This document shows, piece after piece, positions 33,216 through 37,181 of a DNA stretch of 37,181 bases. The notes beneath the pieces were generated by a model, which searched no databases, was not told the DNA's origin, and saw only the letters and a list, made by a program, of their open reading frames with translations. A program made the translations under genes and the position numbers. Origin of the DNA: Magnetococcales bacterium (GTDB taxonomy: Bacteria; Pseudomonadota; Magnetococcia; Magnetococcales; JADFYX01); assembly GCA_002753565.1 (NCBI GenBank), contig PEAM01000034.1:1-37181 (forward strand). The letters are read 5' to 3'. The stretch's first letter is position 1. Each line of letters starts with the position of its first letter.

Positions 33216-34040
33216 TTATGACGGTTTGATATGGCGTAGTTTTTTCTTGAGTTTATTTCTGATTTTCAGTTCCAGATTGAGCATGCTCACCACACCCCGA
33301 TTGATACCTTCGCTGACCTCTCTATTATTTTTATCCGCAAAATATTTTTCCATAATCAGTTTTTTTTCGTGTGGTTTCAGGCTATCGAGAGCCTCAAGAA
33401 TAATTTGGGAAATCTCTGATTGTTGGTACGCCTCTTCTGGTGAAGGGGCCTTGCTGGGCAGAATATCCACCAGTTCACTCTGATCTTCTGGCTGGATGTT
33501 GTGCTTGGAGGAGGTGATGCTGGTGTTCAGAGAGACATCGCTTGTCAGAGTGGACATGATCATCTCTTTGACCATAGTGCTGGAGGCTCCGGTCTCTTTT
33601 TGGATCTGCCGGACCATCTCTGTCAGGTTGCCGGTTTTTTTGTGATATCTGAGAATCTGCACAAATATCTTGTCACGCAGTGAGGTGCGAGGGATATAGG
33701 CAATTCTCAGGTTTTTCCGCACGACAATCTGGATTTCTCGTCGTACCCAATATTTGGCATAACTTCCAAAACGGACACCCTGCTTGGGGTCAAATTTATC
33801 ACTGGCATGCAGAAGCCCAACCAAACCAGCTTGAAGCAGATCTTGAAGCTCATTTTTTTTATGGGTTTTGGCAAATTTTCTGGCTAAGGTTACAACGAGG
33901 ATGAGTTGACTTTTTATCAGGGTTTGACGAGCTGCAAGGTCGCCGTTTTGATGATAGAGGTGGAAAAGACGCATCTCTTCCTCGTGGGTAAGAGCGTTTG
34001 ATGTACCAAGATTATTATTAATGAATGCTTGAATAGACAT
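33216..34040 (-). CDS. RpoH-like alternative sigma70-family factor with divergent region 4
   Basis: This 274-residue sigma factor has clear region 2: ELQDLLQAGLVGLLHASDKF, FGSYAKYWVRREIQ and RKNLRIAYIPRTSLRDKIF, close to the RpoH pattern including its core-binding segment. Region 3-like helices follow. In region 4, where sigma factors normally have an SRERVRQIE-like recognition helix, this protein reads NREVSEGINRGVVSMLNLELKIRNKLKKKL, so -35 recognition may be unusual. The ATG at 34040 is preceded by T/A-rich DNA with no ribosome site. It is divergently transcribed from the giant repeat protein, and its DNA is richer in A+T than that of its neighbours. No anti-sigma gene is adjacent. Confidence 0.85.
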   Translation of the reverse strand: MSIQAFINNNLGTSNALTHEEEMRLFHLYHQNGDLAARQTLIKSQLILVVTLARKFAKTHKKNELQDLLQAGLVGLLHASDKFDPKQGVRFGSYAKYWVRREIQIVVRKNLRIAYIPRTSLRDKIFVQILRYHKKTGNLTEMVRQIQKETGASSTMVKEMIMSTLTSDVSLNTSITSSKHNIQPEDQSELVDILPSKAPSPEEAYQQSEISQIILEALDSLKPHEKKLIMEKYFADKNNREVSEGINRGVVSMLNLELKIRNKLKKKLRHIKPS

Positions 34041-34085
34041 TTTTTTTTAAATTAAAAAACAAAATTAAAACAGCTAGATGTATAT

Positions 34086-34094
34086 ATTTTAGCA
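34086..34094 (-). promoter_or_regulatory. Extended -10 promoter for sigma-factor gene
   Basis: On the minus strand TGCTAAAAT gives an extended -10 (TGn plus TAAAAT, five of six consensus bases), without a clear -35 box. Transcription would start about 40 bases before the ATG at 34040, in very A+T-rich DNA. Confidence 0.45.
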
Positions 34095-34263
34095 TAACTA
34101 GGCTAAATAAAAATAAAAAAAAAGGTGAACAATTGCAATAATACAAGTAGGTACATTACTAACACGGAGGGAAGATTGTAGCGTGGTGAGTTTAAAGATG
34201 TGAGATCGGTCTTTTTATTCTCGTTCACATTGATCAGATCACTTTTATAAAGGGTATAAGACA

Positions 34264-37181
<2,918 letters not shown>

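Overview
The window looks like a chromosomal segment of a Gram-negative, signalling-rich proteobacterium with moderately high GC. The evidence is periplasmic and outer-membrane-type proteins (AsmA, a SCO1-like domain, DsbA/DsbB-type proteins), a sigma54 activator, and an unusual density of hybrid histidine kinases and cyclic-dinucleotide enzymes. A magnetotactic-coccus-like alphaproteobacterium (Magnetococcales) would fit the giant repetitive protein and the kinase load. That is only a guess: no rRNA, tRNA or magnetosome gene is present.

Layout. (1) 1-6825, plus strand: the end of an unknown gene, then two overlapping hybrid histidine kinases, one membrane-bound with a Cache-like sensor and an HPt, one soluble with four PAS domains. 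(2) 6911-19466, minus strand: a tight operon of six genes, read right to left. They are hybrid kinase, REC-HD-GYP, REC-PP2C phosphatase, a small CZB (zinc/redox) protein, a second hybrid kinase and REC-GGDEF-EAL. Start and stop codons mostly abut or overlap. The outputs include both making and breaking c-di-GMP. (3) 19778-22884, minus: a two-component pair, REC-PAS-kinase and an NtrC-type activator. (4) 22967-27350, minus: a periplasmic thiol/metal group comprising a ZnuA-like/SCO1 fusion, a small exported protein, a DsbA-like and a DsbB-like protein, and an MFS transporter. (5) 27732-33042, plus: REC-GGDEF, then REC-PAS with a C-terminal diadenylate-cyclase-like (DisA_N) domain, then an AsmA-family protein, ended by a clear terminator. 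(6) 33216-37181: a divergent RpoH-like sigma factor on the minus strand and, facing away from it, a giant secreted-type protein. That protein has a 554-residue Glu-Pro repeat, an Ig/cadherin-like domain and a Ser-Lys-Gly-Gly repeat that runs off the window.

How they may work together. Fifteen receiver domains, five kinases and three HPt domains form one phosphorelay neighbourhood. The stand-alone receivers fall into two sequence subfamilies. One drives HD-GYP, PP2C, GGDEF-EAL and a PAS-kinase. The other drives a PAS-kinase, GGDEF and the diadenylate-cyclase-like protein. The most unusual parts are the phosphorelay-linked DAC-like protein with an altered RHR motif (RHI), the giant Glu-Pro/Lys-Gly protein beside its own divergent sigma factor, and the ZnuA-like/SCO1 fusion that has lost two expected metal ligands.
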